This document shows, piece after piece, positions 41,234 to 51,339 of a stretch of 64,000 bases of DNA. The notes beneath the pieces were generated by a model that saw only the letters and a program-made list of their open reading frames with translations, was not told the DNA's origin and ran no database searches. Made by a program: the position numbers and the translations under genes. How positions within the stretch are numbered: position 1 is the first letter of the stretch; the number at the start of each line of letters is the position of its first letter. The stretch is taken from the NCBI GenBank assembly GCA_036245525.1, contig BTPG01000005.1, positions 177,291,539-177,355,538 on the forward strand, in the 5' to 3' direction. This stretch comes from Semisulcospira habei (taxonomy: Eukaryota > Mollusca > Gastropoda > Semisulcospiridae).

Positions 41234-42631
41234 GGGAGGCAGCGGGCAGTGGAACGCCTGGGAATGTCCGGAGTACCAATCCAGTCGAAAGGCGATGTTG
41301 AATCCGGGAGGTCACCTATGGTCAGTGAAGAATTCCGAGTCCCGGGCACCGGACAGGAGGTGTGCTGAAAAGTAGGTCACGAAAGCCGGAAGGCTGCGGT
41401 AGGGACTTGAACCTCTTGACCTGTTTTCCAGCGTCCACGAAAGCAGAAATCTTCCTCTTGAGCGGGGGCGATGGAGGGCAGTCCTCCGGAGGGAGCATGG
41501 CAGCGATGTGCTGAGCGACCTCGTCGAGGGCCAAGAGGGTGTCCGTCCGCGAGGGAGAGGTCAACGTGTGGGCAGTCGAGGAGTCCGACGACGAAGCGTG
41601 AGGCGAAGGTGAGCGGCTGAGTCCTCCGAGCAGCGCGGAAGCGGCGTCGTCGGCGAGAAGACTCAAGGTCTCGTCGTCCCGCAGCCGTGGGGTAGGCGAA
41701 CGGAGTGGGCGCCAGGGCTCCGGGCGGGGCACTCCACACGGCGGTGGTCAGCGGTGGCGGGCGCAGAGAGACGAGGCGGTGAGCGAGGCGCAAGACGTCA
41801 AGGGGAGGATCTACTGCCGCGGGAAGGGCGCCCAGGGCGCGGAGAGCGACTGCGGGAAGGTGAACGGGGCCGACGAAACCGAGGAGGGGGTGGCGGGCGG
41901 AGTGAGGGGAAGAGGGGCGGGATGAACGGGAATCCGGTCGCGAGAAGGAACGAGACGAGTGTGAAGACACCGAAGAGTGTGGCAGGTCAGGATACTTGTG
42001 CGAAGAGTGGTCCTTCTTCCTCTCTCTAGGCGGGCAGCGAGAACGATGGGCGGATCTTGCGTGTCGAGAGGGTTCCGTGTCGCCCGGGTGCGTAGGACGC
42101 GTGCGCAAATGTCTCTCCGAGCCGGACTCAATGAGGCGGGCTCTCTGCCGGCGAGGTGACTCCCCGTAGGGGCCAGCGGGCTTTCTTGGAGACGAACGGG
42201 GATCGGAAGAGGACATGGGACGGCGCGAGGCGTGTCTCTCCGAACCGGACTCAGTGAGGCAGGTTCTCTGCCTGTCAGAAGGCTTTGTCAGGGCGCGCTC
42301 CCTCCTGGGAGAGGACGCATCGATCAAAGACCCACTCCGCGCACGAGGCTGTTGCGTCCGGCGTGGCGTCTTCTCCATAAGGTCGTCGCGGTCTCGAGCG
42401 GTTGGTGCACGGGGCACGTAGGATGGCATCTCGACTGGTCTCGAAGCACACACAGGTGCCGGGCGCTCGCGTCTGTAGAAGCTCCATAGCTGCGACCATC
42501 GCAGCTCAGGCCAGGTGGAGCAGACGTCACAAGCGTGGTTGGAGGCACATCCAGCGCAGGGGAGACAGACCTTGTGGGAATCCGACGGCCACTGGAAACC
42601 TCCGCATTGCGTGCAGGTCATCAACAGGCCA
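41234..42631 (-). pseudogene. Element C ORF1 (gag-like), frameshifted
   Basis: The Cys/His cluster is intact (MTCTQCGGF, KVCLPCAGC, NHACDVC, WPELRWSQLW). The Ser/Arg-rich part carries repeats such as LTESGSERHASRR and LIESGSERHLRTR. The frame changes near 41740 and again near 41320, between KRFKSLPQPSGFRDL and the segment fused to RT. Acceptor TGTTGCAG|T at 42632/42631. Confidence 0.82.
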
Positions 42632-43232
42632 CTGCAACATAAAAAAGACCTAAAAGGCACGCGGGCGAGGGTCTAGGGGACCCCGTCAAAGCAAGGCAGG
42701 CCTTCGCAAACAAAGCACAACAATGAGAGTCAAGCCTGTCAGTAAGCGCCAGGGCCCTCCAAGGCATCCTTGCAAGAGCTAGTGGGCGAGGGCACGAGGG
42801 GCCCTGCCAAGCTAAGGCATTCCTACACAACAATGCAAGCACACACGAGGGCTACAGCAACAAAGCGTCATACCTATGCGCGAATGGCGACAGGGCGCAA
42901 GGGGCCCCGCCAAGCTAAGGCAAGCAACGACGCATTAACACAACAAGGACAAGCATGTTACGCTAGGTACAGGCATGTAGCAAGCGTCCGGTCCCCACAC
43001 ATAGCCAAGCAACGGGGAGAGGGCGTGGGAACGAAGGCCAAGCTAAGAAGGCCAAGGACGCATCAAGATTCTCCAAATAATCAAGCCCACGAGGCAAGAA
43101 GTGCCACGCAAGCCACCCAAGCTAAAGCCAAACACGGCGCGCAAGCTACAATGAAGATGAAGAATGTCTTCGAAGCTGCTCGAGCCGGTGCCCCGCCCGG
43201 GAACCGGCCGAGGGCCAAGTCAACTACCTTAC
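42632..43232 (-). other. Element C, ORF1 intron sites conserved but start codon lost
   Basis: Donor GGAGAT|GTAAGG at 43233/43232 and acceptor TGTTGCAG at 42632 match A, D and E in position (601 bp). The upstream exon reads ATAGACGTTTCCTCC where A has ATGGAACTTTCTCC, so the start codon has become ATA. Confidence 0.65.
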
Positions 43233-43499
43233 ATCTCCGCCGGAGCGGGAACGGGGGAGGAAACGTCTATGACACCCACGGCATGACTGGGGGAAGAGCC
43301 GGTGAAAAACACCACGTAGCGTCAACCACTGAAGAAGACAGAGCGGCAGCAGCCAACGAAGAGGGACCACAGGCATAAGAAGACGAAGCGTAGGCTAGGC
43401 AAGGCAAGGCAAGGCAGCCGAGGATTCGGAAGCCGGACCGGTCGAAAAAACTTCTAAGTCCGGAGGCTAGCGCAATACGTCCGAACAGCGTGAGCCTAA
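43233..43499 (-). other. Element C 5' leader
   Basis: Lies between the terminal repeat and the ORF1 splice donor. It carries GACCGGTCGAAAAAACTTCT at about 43434, the intact version of the site into which B inserted in A. Confidence 0.6.
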
Positions 43500-43692
43500 G
43501 TAGCATGACTGGTTGGTCAACACGTGACTTGGAACCGGATGGGCAGGAACTGGAGACAACTCTCGGCCCCTCTGGGGGTTCCCCGAGTGCCTCCCGGGTT
43601 GTGTGGTAACACAATGGGTTCTTAGGCTAGAATTGAGTAAGTAGTAGACACTTCCATTAAGTCATGTCATAGGTAATGTTTTTGAAGAAACA

Positions 43693-43945
43693 ATATAATT
43701 TTTTTTTCAAGCTATGGCTACTTTTTACCTATTTCCTGATCCCATGACCTTGACCCTTGAAAGAGGTAGGCTTAAAATGATATGTTTAGAAAGGTCTTGC
43801 CACAAAGTATCATTGTGCCAAGTTTGAAGACTGTGGCTTGAATAGCCTCCAAGAAAATGCCTACGTTAAAGTTTACCATGGACACTGGACGGATGACCAC
43901 TGGCCAAGAACATATTCACTTTTGCTTCTCAAAAGTGCCAATAAA
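43693..43945. mobile_element. Element R1, right end
   Basis: The tandem-repeat sequence cut at 24680 resumes (GCTATGGCTACTTTTTACCT). It passes into the terminal unit (AAGTTTGAAGACTGTGGCTT, AACGTTAAAG-type, GATGACCACTGGCC) and ends at CACTTTTGCTTCTCAAAAGT. Confidence 0.7.
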
Positions 43946-43949
43946 AAAC

Positions 43950-45436
43950 AACAAGAAAGGCAAAGCCATTATGGCTCATGTGTATGACCTATTTACATAT
44001 GTGTGACCATTGTGACAATAAGTAAAGGGCTGGCTTTGCACCAGCAAAATCCATGTTTTCTCAAAATGCAAGCATCTTTCACACATCTATCAACCCCCGG
44101 TGACCCTTGAAATTTGCAATGAGACAACTAAATTAGTATGCATAGAAAGGTCTTATCATCAGCTACCTTTGTGCCAAATTTGATTGAAAAATTAGAAAAA
44201 AGTTGATAATACCTACAATTGGCATTTTACACAATTGTCGGCCTCTTGTGACCCTTGACCTTTCCGAGGGGTCATCCAAATTAGTATGCATAGATAGGTC
44301 TTACCATCAGGTATCTTTGTACAAATTTGGGTTTGAAGTTGTGAACAGTATTTGAGAAAAAAACATTTTTTGTCAAAATATGGCTATCTTGGACCTATTT
44401 CCTGAGCTCTTGTAACCCTTGACCTTTCCGAAGGATCAACCAAATTAGTATGCATAGAAAGGTCTTCCCATCAGGTATCTCTGTACCAAGTTTGGGTTTG
44501 AAGTTGTGAATAGTATTCGAGAACAAAAATCTTTTGACAAAATATGGCTATCTTGGACCTATTTCCTGAGCTCTTGTGACCCTTGACCTTTCCGAAGGAT
44601 CAACCAAATTAGCATGCATAGAAAGGTCTTCCCATCAGGTATCTCTGTACCAAGTTTGGGTTTGAAGTTGTGAATAGTATTCGAGAACAAAAATCTTTTG
44701 CCAAAATATGGCTATCTTGGACCTATTTCCTGAGCTCTTGTAACCCTTGACCTTTCCGAAGGATCAACCAAATTAGTATGCATAGAAAGGTCTTCCCATC
44801 AGGTATCTCTGTACCAAGTTTGGGTTTGAAGTTGTGAATAGTATTCGAGAACAAAAATCTTTTGTCAAAATATGGCTATCTTGGACCTATTTCCTGAGCT
44901 CTTGTAACCCTTGACCTTTCCGAAGGATCAACCAAATTAGTATGAATAGAAAGGTCTTCCCATCAGGCATCTCTGTACCAAGTTTGGGTTTGAAGTTGTG
45001 AATAGTATTCGAGAACAAAAATCTTTTGTCAAAATATGGCTATTTTGGACCTATTTCCTGAGCTCGTGACCTTGACCTTTCTGAGGGGTCATCCAAATTA
45101 GTATGCATAGATAGGACTTCCGACCATCAGATATCTTTGTAGCAAATTTGGGTTTGACGTTGTGAATAGTATTTGAGAAAATACATCTTTTGTCCAAATA
45201 TGGATATTTTTTTTACCCATTTCCTGATCCCCTGTGACCTTAACCTTTGTGAAAGGTCATTTAAATAGTATGTTTAGAAAGGTCTTGCCACAACGTATCC
45301 CTGGGCCAAGTTTGAAGACTGTGGCTTGAATAGTCTCCGAGAAAATGCTAATGTTAAAGTTTACGATGGACGACAGACGACGGCGGACGGATGACCACTG
45401 GTCTGAAACATAGACCACTTTTGCTTCGCACATGAG
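43950..45436. mobile_element. Element R2, complete tandem-repeat-bearing element
   Basis: Starts AAGGCAAAGCCATTATGGCT + CATGTGTATGACC and ends CACTTTTGCTTCGCACATGA + GCCAAAAA, so TGGCTCATGTG and CACATGAGCCA are inverted ends. Inside are about six tandem units with a period near 164 bp (GAGCTCTTGTAACCCTTGAC recurs at about 44406, 44570, 44734 and 44898). It is the only uninterrupted copy and shows the original layout of R1 and R3. No coding sequence. Confidence 0.8.
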
Positions 45437-45835
45437 CCAAAAATGCTTAAAAAAGCTCCAAACTTACAAAAGCTGAACCTCACCAATGTCATGACATGTA
45501 CAATAACAGTATGAACATGCACAAATTTTTTTTTACATCATACAGTGATTAGTGTGCAATGTCAAACACCATCTTCACACACAGTAACTAATGAAGTAAA
45601 TCTGTGTACTCATCACGCACTGCTGTAGTAAATCTCGCTGGAGTTACTTCCTCTTTAACCCCCATGTATGTGTTACTTCTGCCCCAGAAGAAAGTGATGC
45701 ATTTACTTTCGAAGGAGTCCATAATGTCAAAAGGATTTGCTACATCAATATAAATGCAGCCCCTGGGGAGTACGCCCGCAAACGGTATGGGAAGATGCAG
45801 AAAACAAGAAAAAACAAATGCGGCCGACAGTCAAC
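45437..45835. other. Intron stretch without recognised elements
   Basis: No repeat or exon could be supported here. Confidence 0.4.
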
Positions 45836-46037
45836 CTTTATCCAGCATAGTAGGCATCGCAGCGCAGGTCTCGAAGCAGTGTGGGAAGTGGGTGGGCCCA
45901 TTGTCGGACACAAAGGCGGCCATGACGTGTCCTTCAAACATCACCAAATCCACGTCATGCTCCGAGCCGTTCAAGCGCGTCATCAGCAGGAAGGCGGTTC
46001 CATGGCCCAGACCAACACCGGGATAATCCTCATCAGA
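45836..46037 (-). CDS. CARNS1: Carnosine synthase 1-like, internal exon
   Basis: This 202-nt exon begins SDEDYPGVGLGHG after the acceptor TTTCTCAAG. It contains LNGSEHDVDLVMFEGHVMAA followed by FVSDNGPTHFPHCFETCAAM, an ATP-grasp segment that is closely similar in CARNS1 proteins as I know them. It ends ATGCTGGATAAAG before donor GTTGAC. The leftover G (phase 1) plus AG from the exon at 22029 makes Glu, so the frame continues over a 23.8-kb intron. Upstream phase is 0, matching AAA|GTAAGT of the exon at 47254. Confidence 0.9.
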
Positions 46038-46069
46038 CTTGAGAAAGAAAGTCAGCCCAAACAACTTTA

Positions 46070-46240
46070 GCCCCTTCACTGAGAAAAGGTGAACATGATC
46101 CAACTGCAAGAGACATAGATCCTGATAAGCTCCCCCAACTTGGGGGGGCTTATGAGGATCTATGCCTCTTGCTGACACCACCTTGTATACATGTTTCTTC
46201 AGAAACACAATCTGAGTCCACTGGCAGTAAAGGTGGAAAA
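46070..46240. mobile_element. CTCATGAGGATC-family hairpin MITE
   Basis: CCCCTTCACTGAGAAAAGGT at the left and CACTGGCAGTAAAGGTGG at the right are degenerate ends. The hairpin AGACATAGATCCTGATAAGC pairs with GGGCTTATGAGGATCTATGC. Confidence 0.7.
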
Positions 46241-46339
46241 TGCTTTCTCCCCTATGTCCAAATAACAAATCCTTTCTCCCCTTTGTCCAAATAACACATC
46301 TATAAAGCATTACTACAGGATATACTGATTGGCTGTGAT

Positions 46340-46460
46340 TACTGCCGTAACTAAGGGTTGTGCCAGATTAGCTTTGTGCCTGGAATAACATTTCACTGAT
46401 TCGCCGTGCCGAGGCACCGCACTAATCTGGTACTACCCTTGAATTATGTTGGCCCATGCA
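46340..46460. repeat. Degenerate GGCGCC-family hairpin
   Basis: AAGGGTTGTGCCAGATTAGC and GCACTAATCTGGTACTACCC + TTGAATTATG are old arms of the family. About 30 bp of unrelated sequence replace the loop. Confidence 0.55.
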
Positions 46461-46639
46461 TCCTCCATCTCCTTCTGGGGTCATTATAGTGTTGAAGGGC
46501 AGTGAAAAAATCTTCACCAGGTTCAGCCAGAAATCTTTCCTATAGTAGCATACAATGGTAGATTCAGGAAACAATGAACTCATACATCCTGAGGATAAAA
46601 TTCCTAATTTCTTTTTAGATATCTGCCGAGGTCCACATC

Positions 46640-46790
46640 AGAATTCTGGAGACAGATCGACCATGATAATTCAAGGGTGGTGTCAGAATAGCTTGGCGCC
46701 TGTAGGCGCCAAGCTATTCCGACACCACCCTTGAACAATCATGGTCGATCCACATCCTGTCGCAGCATGTCAGGGATTAATGGGGTTAAC
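46640..46790. mobile_element. GGCGCC-family hairpin MITE, left end eroded
   Basis: GGTGTCAGAATAGCTTGGCG-CCTGTAGG and its inverse form the hairpin. The right end is GTCAGGGATTAATGGGGTTAA. Confidence 0.75.
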
Positions 46791-46851
46791 GCCACTGTGC
46801 ATGTAGCCACTGGTCCTGCTCACGATACCACCAGCTGTATGGACAAGACGT

Positions 46852-47059
46852 TTAACCCCTTCACTGCCTAGATAAAATAAACATAAACCAATTGCAAGGG
46901 GCATAGATCCTCAACACAGTTGCAGGGACTCATGAAGATCTCTGCCTCTTGCTGACCACTTTGTATCTAACTGGCTCTTTGGACAGTTTGGGTTCCTTGC
47001 CACTGATTACCAATGACTTCAGAAACACTATCTGCAGCAGATGGCAATTAAAGGGTTAA
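46852..47059. mobile_element. TTAA-flanked MITE, TTAACCCCTTCACTGCC ends
   Basis: TTAACCCCTTCACTGCC at the left, GGCAATTAAAGGGTTAA at the right, with a decayed CTCATGAGGATC hairpin in the middle. Its right TTAA (47056-47059) is also the left TTAA of the next element. Confidence 0.75.
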
Positions 47060-47223
47060 CCCCTTCACTGCCAGTGGACACACATTTTTTGAGGGGGCTC
47101 AGTGAGGGGGCTCATAAAGTCCCATACCGTAGTTGGATGGTGTTTCATTTTTTTTTTTTTTTTTTTTGGGGGGGGGGGGGGGGGGCGGAGGTGGGGGGGG
47201 GGGGGGGGCAGGGAAAGAGTTAA
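47056..47223. mobile_element. Second TTAA-flanked MITE sharing a TTAA with its neighbour
   Basis: TTAACCCCTTCACTGCCAGT at the left and GGCAGGGAAAGAGTTAA at the right. The interior is reduced to GGGGGCTCA words, a poly-T run (47150-47167) and poly-G runs (47168-47208). Confidence 0.7.
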
Positions 47224-47253
47224 TATCCACACTAATACTTTTCAAGCACTTAC

Positions 47254-47370
47254 TTTCAGGATGGACTGGACCTTCTCGACATGTGCGATGGCTTCATCCG
47301 CATCGGAAACATGCTTCATGGCCACAGCGCTGGAACCAAACTGCAGCTTCAGAACTGCAGGCAGGTTTAC
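47254..47370 (-). CDS. CARNS1: Carnosine synthase 1-like, internal exon
   Basis: This 117-nt exon encodes 39 residues beginning VNLPAVLKLQFGSSAVAMKH. The Lys in VLKLQFGSSAVAM corresponds to the ATP-contacting Lys of ATP-grasp ligases before the glycine-rich loop, here Gly-Ser-Ser. The acceptor is CCATATAG and the donor GTAAGTGC, both at codon boundaries (phase 0 on each side). Element R3 begins only about 50 bp from the acceptor side, so the branch point and pyrimidine tract lie in a very short stretch of non-repeat DNA. Confidence 0.88.
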
Positions 47371-47423
47371 CTATATGGACAAAAACAAATAAGGCTTTAA
47401 ATGCACACCAATGAAATACATTT

Positions 47424-47995
47424 AAGGCAAAGCCCTTATGGCTTAAATGTATGACCGATCCACACATGTCTGACAATAAGTAAAGGGATGGCTTCTGCAC
47501 CAACAAGATCCATGTTTTATAAAAATTTAATCAGTTTCACACATCTGTCAACCCCCCGTGACCCTTGACCTTTGCGATGAGTCGACTAAATTAAAATACA
47601 TATGAAGGTCTTATCAGCTACCTTTGTGCCAAATATGATTAAAACGTTTGCAAAATTGTTGATAATAACTACAATTCTATCAAAATTGGCATTTTATACA
47701 CATTTGTCAACCTCTTGTAACCCTTGACCTTTTCCCAGGGGTCATCCAAATTAGCACGCATAGATAGGTCTTACCATCAGGTATCTCTGTACCAAGCTTG
47801 GGTTTGAAGTTGTCAGTAGTACTTGAAAAATCACCTTTTGTCAAAATAAGGCTATTTTGGACCTATTTCCTGAGCTCTTGTGACCCTTGACCTTTCCAAG
47901 GGGTCATCCAAATTAGTATGCATAGATAGGTCTTACCTGCAGGTATCTTTGTACCAAGTTTGGGTTTGAAGTTGTGAATAGCATTTGAGAAAAAA
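47424..47995. mobile_element. Element R3, left part
   Basis: AAGGCAAAGCCCTTATGGCT, CACATGTCTGACAATAAGTA and AAAGGGATGGCTTCTGCACC match R1. Two to three ~164-bp units follow, cut at ATAGCATTTGAGAAAAAA by retroelement D. Confidence 0.8.
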
Positions 47996-48443
47996 TTAAG
48001 TTTTCTTTAAAATATATTTTTTTCGAAAAATACTTACTGATGGCATTACTGTATAGAATATACCCCTTTACTTACCCGATTTCAGCCTAAGCACCCTTGT
48101 GTATACCTACCCAACAAGGGGCGTAAGAGAGAGAGAGAGTTGTAACCAAGTGCCCGGGTAGTCTCCCCTCCCTCCATCCGGTCATGCGCCACCCAGTCGT
48201 ATACTTTGCGAAGAGGCGGCAAGCGGCGTAGGTGGTAGGGACCTCTGAGTAATGCCATCGGTAAGTATTTTTCGAAAAAATACATTTTAAAGAAAATTAC
48301 ATTTGTTTCCTCAAAATCCATTACCGATGGCATTACTGTATGGAATGAATGGCGAAAAGGAGGAAGGTGCCGCCCCCATACCCGTCACGTCTGTAAGCTG
48401 AGCATCGAGGGGCAACCTCCCGACGATTTCAGCGAAGGGTACC

Positions 48444-49520
48444 TTAAGGCGCCAGCGGCGCACGAAGGGAGTGTTGCGCTGCAGAGAGATCTCCAACGAG
48501 GGCAAGGTTGTCCCGCTGGCCGGAGAGATCCCAGAGATAGAAGCGGGCGAAGGTGGACTCTGACCTCCAACCGACCGCCGTGACAATGTCTCTGACCGTG
48601 CAGTTGCGGTGGAACGCCACGCTGGCAGCAACTGCTCTAACTTCATGAGCCCGGATCCGCATAGTCTGGGCCACCTGTGGGGACAGATCACTGTAAGCGG
48701 AACAAATAATGCAACGCAACCAAGATGATATCGTCTGGGCAAAATATCAGCCCGGCCTGGGGCCAAGGGCAGGAAGAGGCGGGAGCGACCTCTTCTCCAG
48801 GGCTTCACCCTGCGCAGGTGGACCTTTAGCGCTCGGACTGGGTCCTGCAGTCGTGATGTCTGGGACCAGTCAAATCCTGTAAGAGGCTGAAGACTCCACG
48901 CCTGGGGCGCGGCCAAGGGGAGCCTGTTCTTTGCCAAGAAAGAGGGGTTGGTCTGAAGTTGAACCGAACCGTCAGTTCTGAACTGCAAGCAGGCCGGGTC
49001 AACAGACAGGACATGCAGTTCGCTGACTCTGGCAGCTGTGGCGAGGGCCAGAAGGAAGCAGGTCTTTCTAGTCACGTCTGCGAGGCTGGCACGACGCAGA
49101 GGCTCGAAATGACTGGAGTTCAGCCACGTCAGGACCCAATTAAGATCCCAGCGTGGAACGAGGGAACGAGTGACTGGCTGTTGGAGGTTGAAATGTGACA
49201 TCAAGTCTGAGAGGTCTTTGCACACTCCAGGGTCCGGACGGCCGAAGTGATGATAGGTGTCCGCAACCATGGCGAGATAACCGCGAATGGTAATCAGCGC
49301 CAAGTTCTAGTCATGAAACAGCCACAAGAAGAACTAGGCTAGCTGTGGAGTAGTCAGTGCCGAGGGGTCCAGATGTCTGGTCTCACACCAGGTTCGAAGG
49401 ACGCTCCATTTCCCTTCGTACACGCGGAGGGTGGACTCTCTGCGGGCTGAAGCGATCGCCTCCACTGCAGCATCCGAGAAACCTCGAGTTGCGAGGACCT
49501 GCCTGACAACCGCCAGGCGT
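48444..49520 (-). pseudogene. Element D tyrosine recombinase, interrupted
   Basis: Core residues are kept: Arg in AARVSELHVL, His-x-x-Arg in AHEVRAVAAS, Trp in AVGWRSESTF, Tyr in FARFYLWDL. STLRVYEGKWSVLRTWCET and TIRGYLAMVADTYHHFGR form the N-terminal half. The parts lie in different frames (breaks near 48740 and 49310), and a stop follows PQLA. So it is catalytically recognisable but not translatable as it stands. Confidence 0.85.
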
Positions 49521-51304
49521 GAAGCAGCAGTCTCTCCGGACAGGGGTGGAAGAGGTACTGTCAAGGCTGCTTCATCATCGTCCGAGGCGTGGGAAGCCGA
49601 AGAGGTGGTTCGGTGGCGAGACTCAGAAGGTCGGTTGTCCACGTCCTGTTCCAACTGAACGGAGCGTCGAGCAGTAGGACCGTGTTGCATCCCTGAAGCT
49701 TGAGGAGAATTTTGGGTACAAGAACTGAGGGAGGGTACGCGTAGGCTACGATGCCCTCCCAGCAAATCGAGAACGCATCGACCGCCCAGGCGAGAGGGTC
49801 CGGAATGGGGGAGACAAAGAGCGGGAGCTGCTTGTTCCATCCGGTCATGAATAAGTCTCCCAATGAGCGCAGATCATGCGGAAGATGTCCGGCCGCAGAG
49901 ACCACTTGGTGTGGAGAAGTTGTCCCTGTCTCGAGAGGAAGTCCGCGAGAACGTTCAGGCGTCCCGGGATGTGACGCGCTCAGAGTGAAATGCTGCGATC
50001 TCTGCACCAGAGCAAGATCTGGTAGAGCAGCATGCAGAGAGTTGGTGACCGAGTGCCACCTTGCTTCTGGATGTAGGCCACGACCGTCGCATTGTCGGAT
50101 AAGATCAAGACCTCCTGTTCCTGAAGGCATGCTTCCCAATGGATGAGGGCTAACCACATCGCTTTCAACTCCAACCAGTTGATATGTCGGTCTCTAAGGT
50201 CCGCCGTCCACAGGCCCGATACGGTGCTGAATGCCGAGAGCAAATGGGCCCCCCAGCCCTGGTGACTCGCATCCGAACAAATGGAGAGCGACGGGGGAGG
50301 GGTAGAGAGAGGGACTCCCGTCGCCAACCAGGAACGGTCCGACCAACGGAGTAGGTGAGGTCGGAGCAGTAACGAGACCGGAACCGGGGCTGAGAGATCT
50401 CCTGAAGATGGCTGCCAGTGGAGCAGGAGATGAAGCTGCAGCAGTCGAGCGTAGTGGTCACAAGTCCGCCGCGGCGCTGATGAGGCCTAGAAACTGGAGC
50501 CAAGTCCGGGCCGGAAGCGTCTCCGCAATGTAAATTTGCTGCGCCATGGTCGACAGTTTTAAAATTCGAGTCTCTGGGAGATGAACTCTGTTGAGGTCGG
50601 TCAAGAACTCCATTCCCAAGTGGATGAAGTGACGCGAAGGGACCAGGTCCGACTTGCCGTCATTGAGGAAGAATCCGAGACGTCAAAGTAGAGCTAGAAG
50701 CGCGTCTCTGTCGGCCTCCAGCGCGACCGAGTCCTGGTTCTTGAGGAGCAGATCGTCGAGGTAGTTGGATGTTGGGCTCGAGCAATTCCGCCTGGCCTTT
50801 GCGACGACCGCATCCATAATCCGAGTAAAAACCCACGGGCTGAAAGCCTGAAACTGGTACATGCCGCCGGCGAAGGCAAAGCGAAGGTATTGACGTGAAG
50901 CGGGGTGTATGGGAACATAAAAGTACGCGTCGGAGAGGTCGAGGCTGTACTGACGCCCGCAGGGCCTCTGGTTGTTTCCATCCGGAAAGAGGGTGCGAGG
51001 ATGAATTTGTTCAGGGTGGAGAGGTCTATGATCGGGCGCCACTGGCCGCCGGGCTTCGGGCTTCGGGGCTGTAGAATGCTGGCGAGTCGAGACGATCCAC
51101 CACTTCTGTGGCTGCTTTCCGAAGAAGGGTTACGATTTCCACTTGAAGTGCGTCCACCTTGTCTCGTTCGGAAGGTACGTCTGTCCATAGAGGCGAACGT
51201 CTCAACGGAGGGGGCCTCACAAACGAAATTTGAAGCCCCTCCGAGACCGTGGCAAGAATCCAAGGGTCCTCCGGCAACAGCGAATGCCACGAGTCGCTGT
51301 GCAA
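49521..51304 (-). pseudogene. Element D RT-RNase H, multiple frameshifts
   Basis: RT motifs YSLDLSDAYFYVPIHP and NYLDDLLLKNQ and RNase H motifs CSDASHQGWGAHL, NWLELKAMWLALIHWE and LILSDNATVVAYIQKQGG are all visible, in at least five frame segments between 51304 and 49561. A short loss is visible at GMYQFQAFSPWVFTRI, where A has ALPFGLDLSPWAFTRI. Confidence 0.85.
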
Positions 51305-51339
51305 CGAAAGCCTCCCGCCGACTGGAGGCCCCGGAGGGG

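Larger units (their letters stand above)
37142..43692 (-). mobile_element. Retroelement C: DIRS-type copy in direct tandem with A
   Basis: The A/C joint GAAGAAACAAATTCATTTTT at 37131-37150 equals the inverse of the ICR joint, so A and C abut exactly, head to tail. The terminal repeats (37177-37354; 43500-43690) differ at about three bases in 160. The ICR is at 37398-37492. RT-RNase H is open; ORF1 and the recombinase are broken. The right end returns to the R1 tandem repeat. Confidence 0.9.
22030..45835 (-). other. Intron of the carnosine synthase-like gene, about 23.8 kb
   Basis: Bounded by donor GTTGAC after 45836 and acceptor CCACAG before 22029. It contains R1 with the A-B-C retroelement complex, R2, and about 400 bp of unassigned sequence (45436-45835). 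Most of its length is transposable elements. Confidence 0.85.
46038..47253 (-). other. Intron of the carnosine synthase-like gene, hairpin-rich
   Basis: Holds hairpin elements at 46070-46240, 46340-46460, 46640-46790, 46852-47059 and 47056-47223. No further exon is seen. Confidence 0.8.

Noticed and set aside
24681..43692. Classification of A-C as LTR retrotransposons
   Set aside because: The terminal repeats are inverted, there is an ICR, a tyrosine recombinase replaces the DDE integrase, no protease is seen and there is no target-site duplication.
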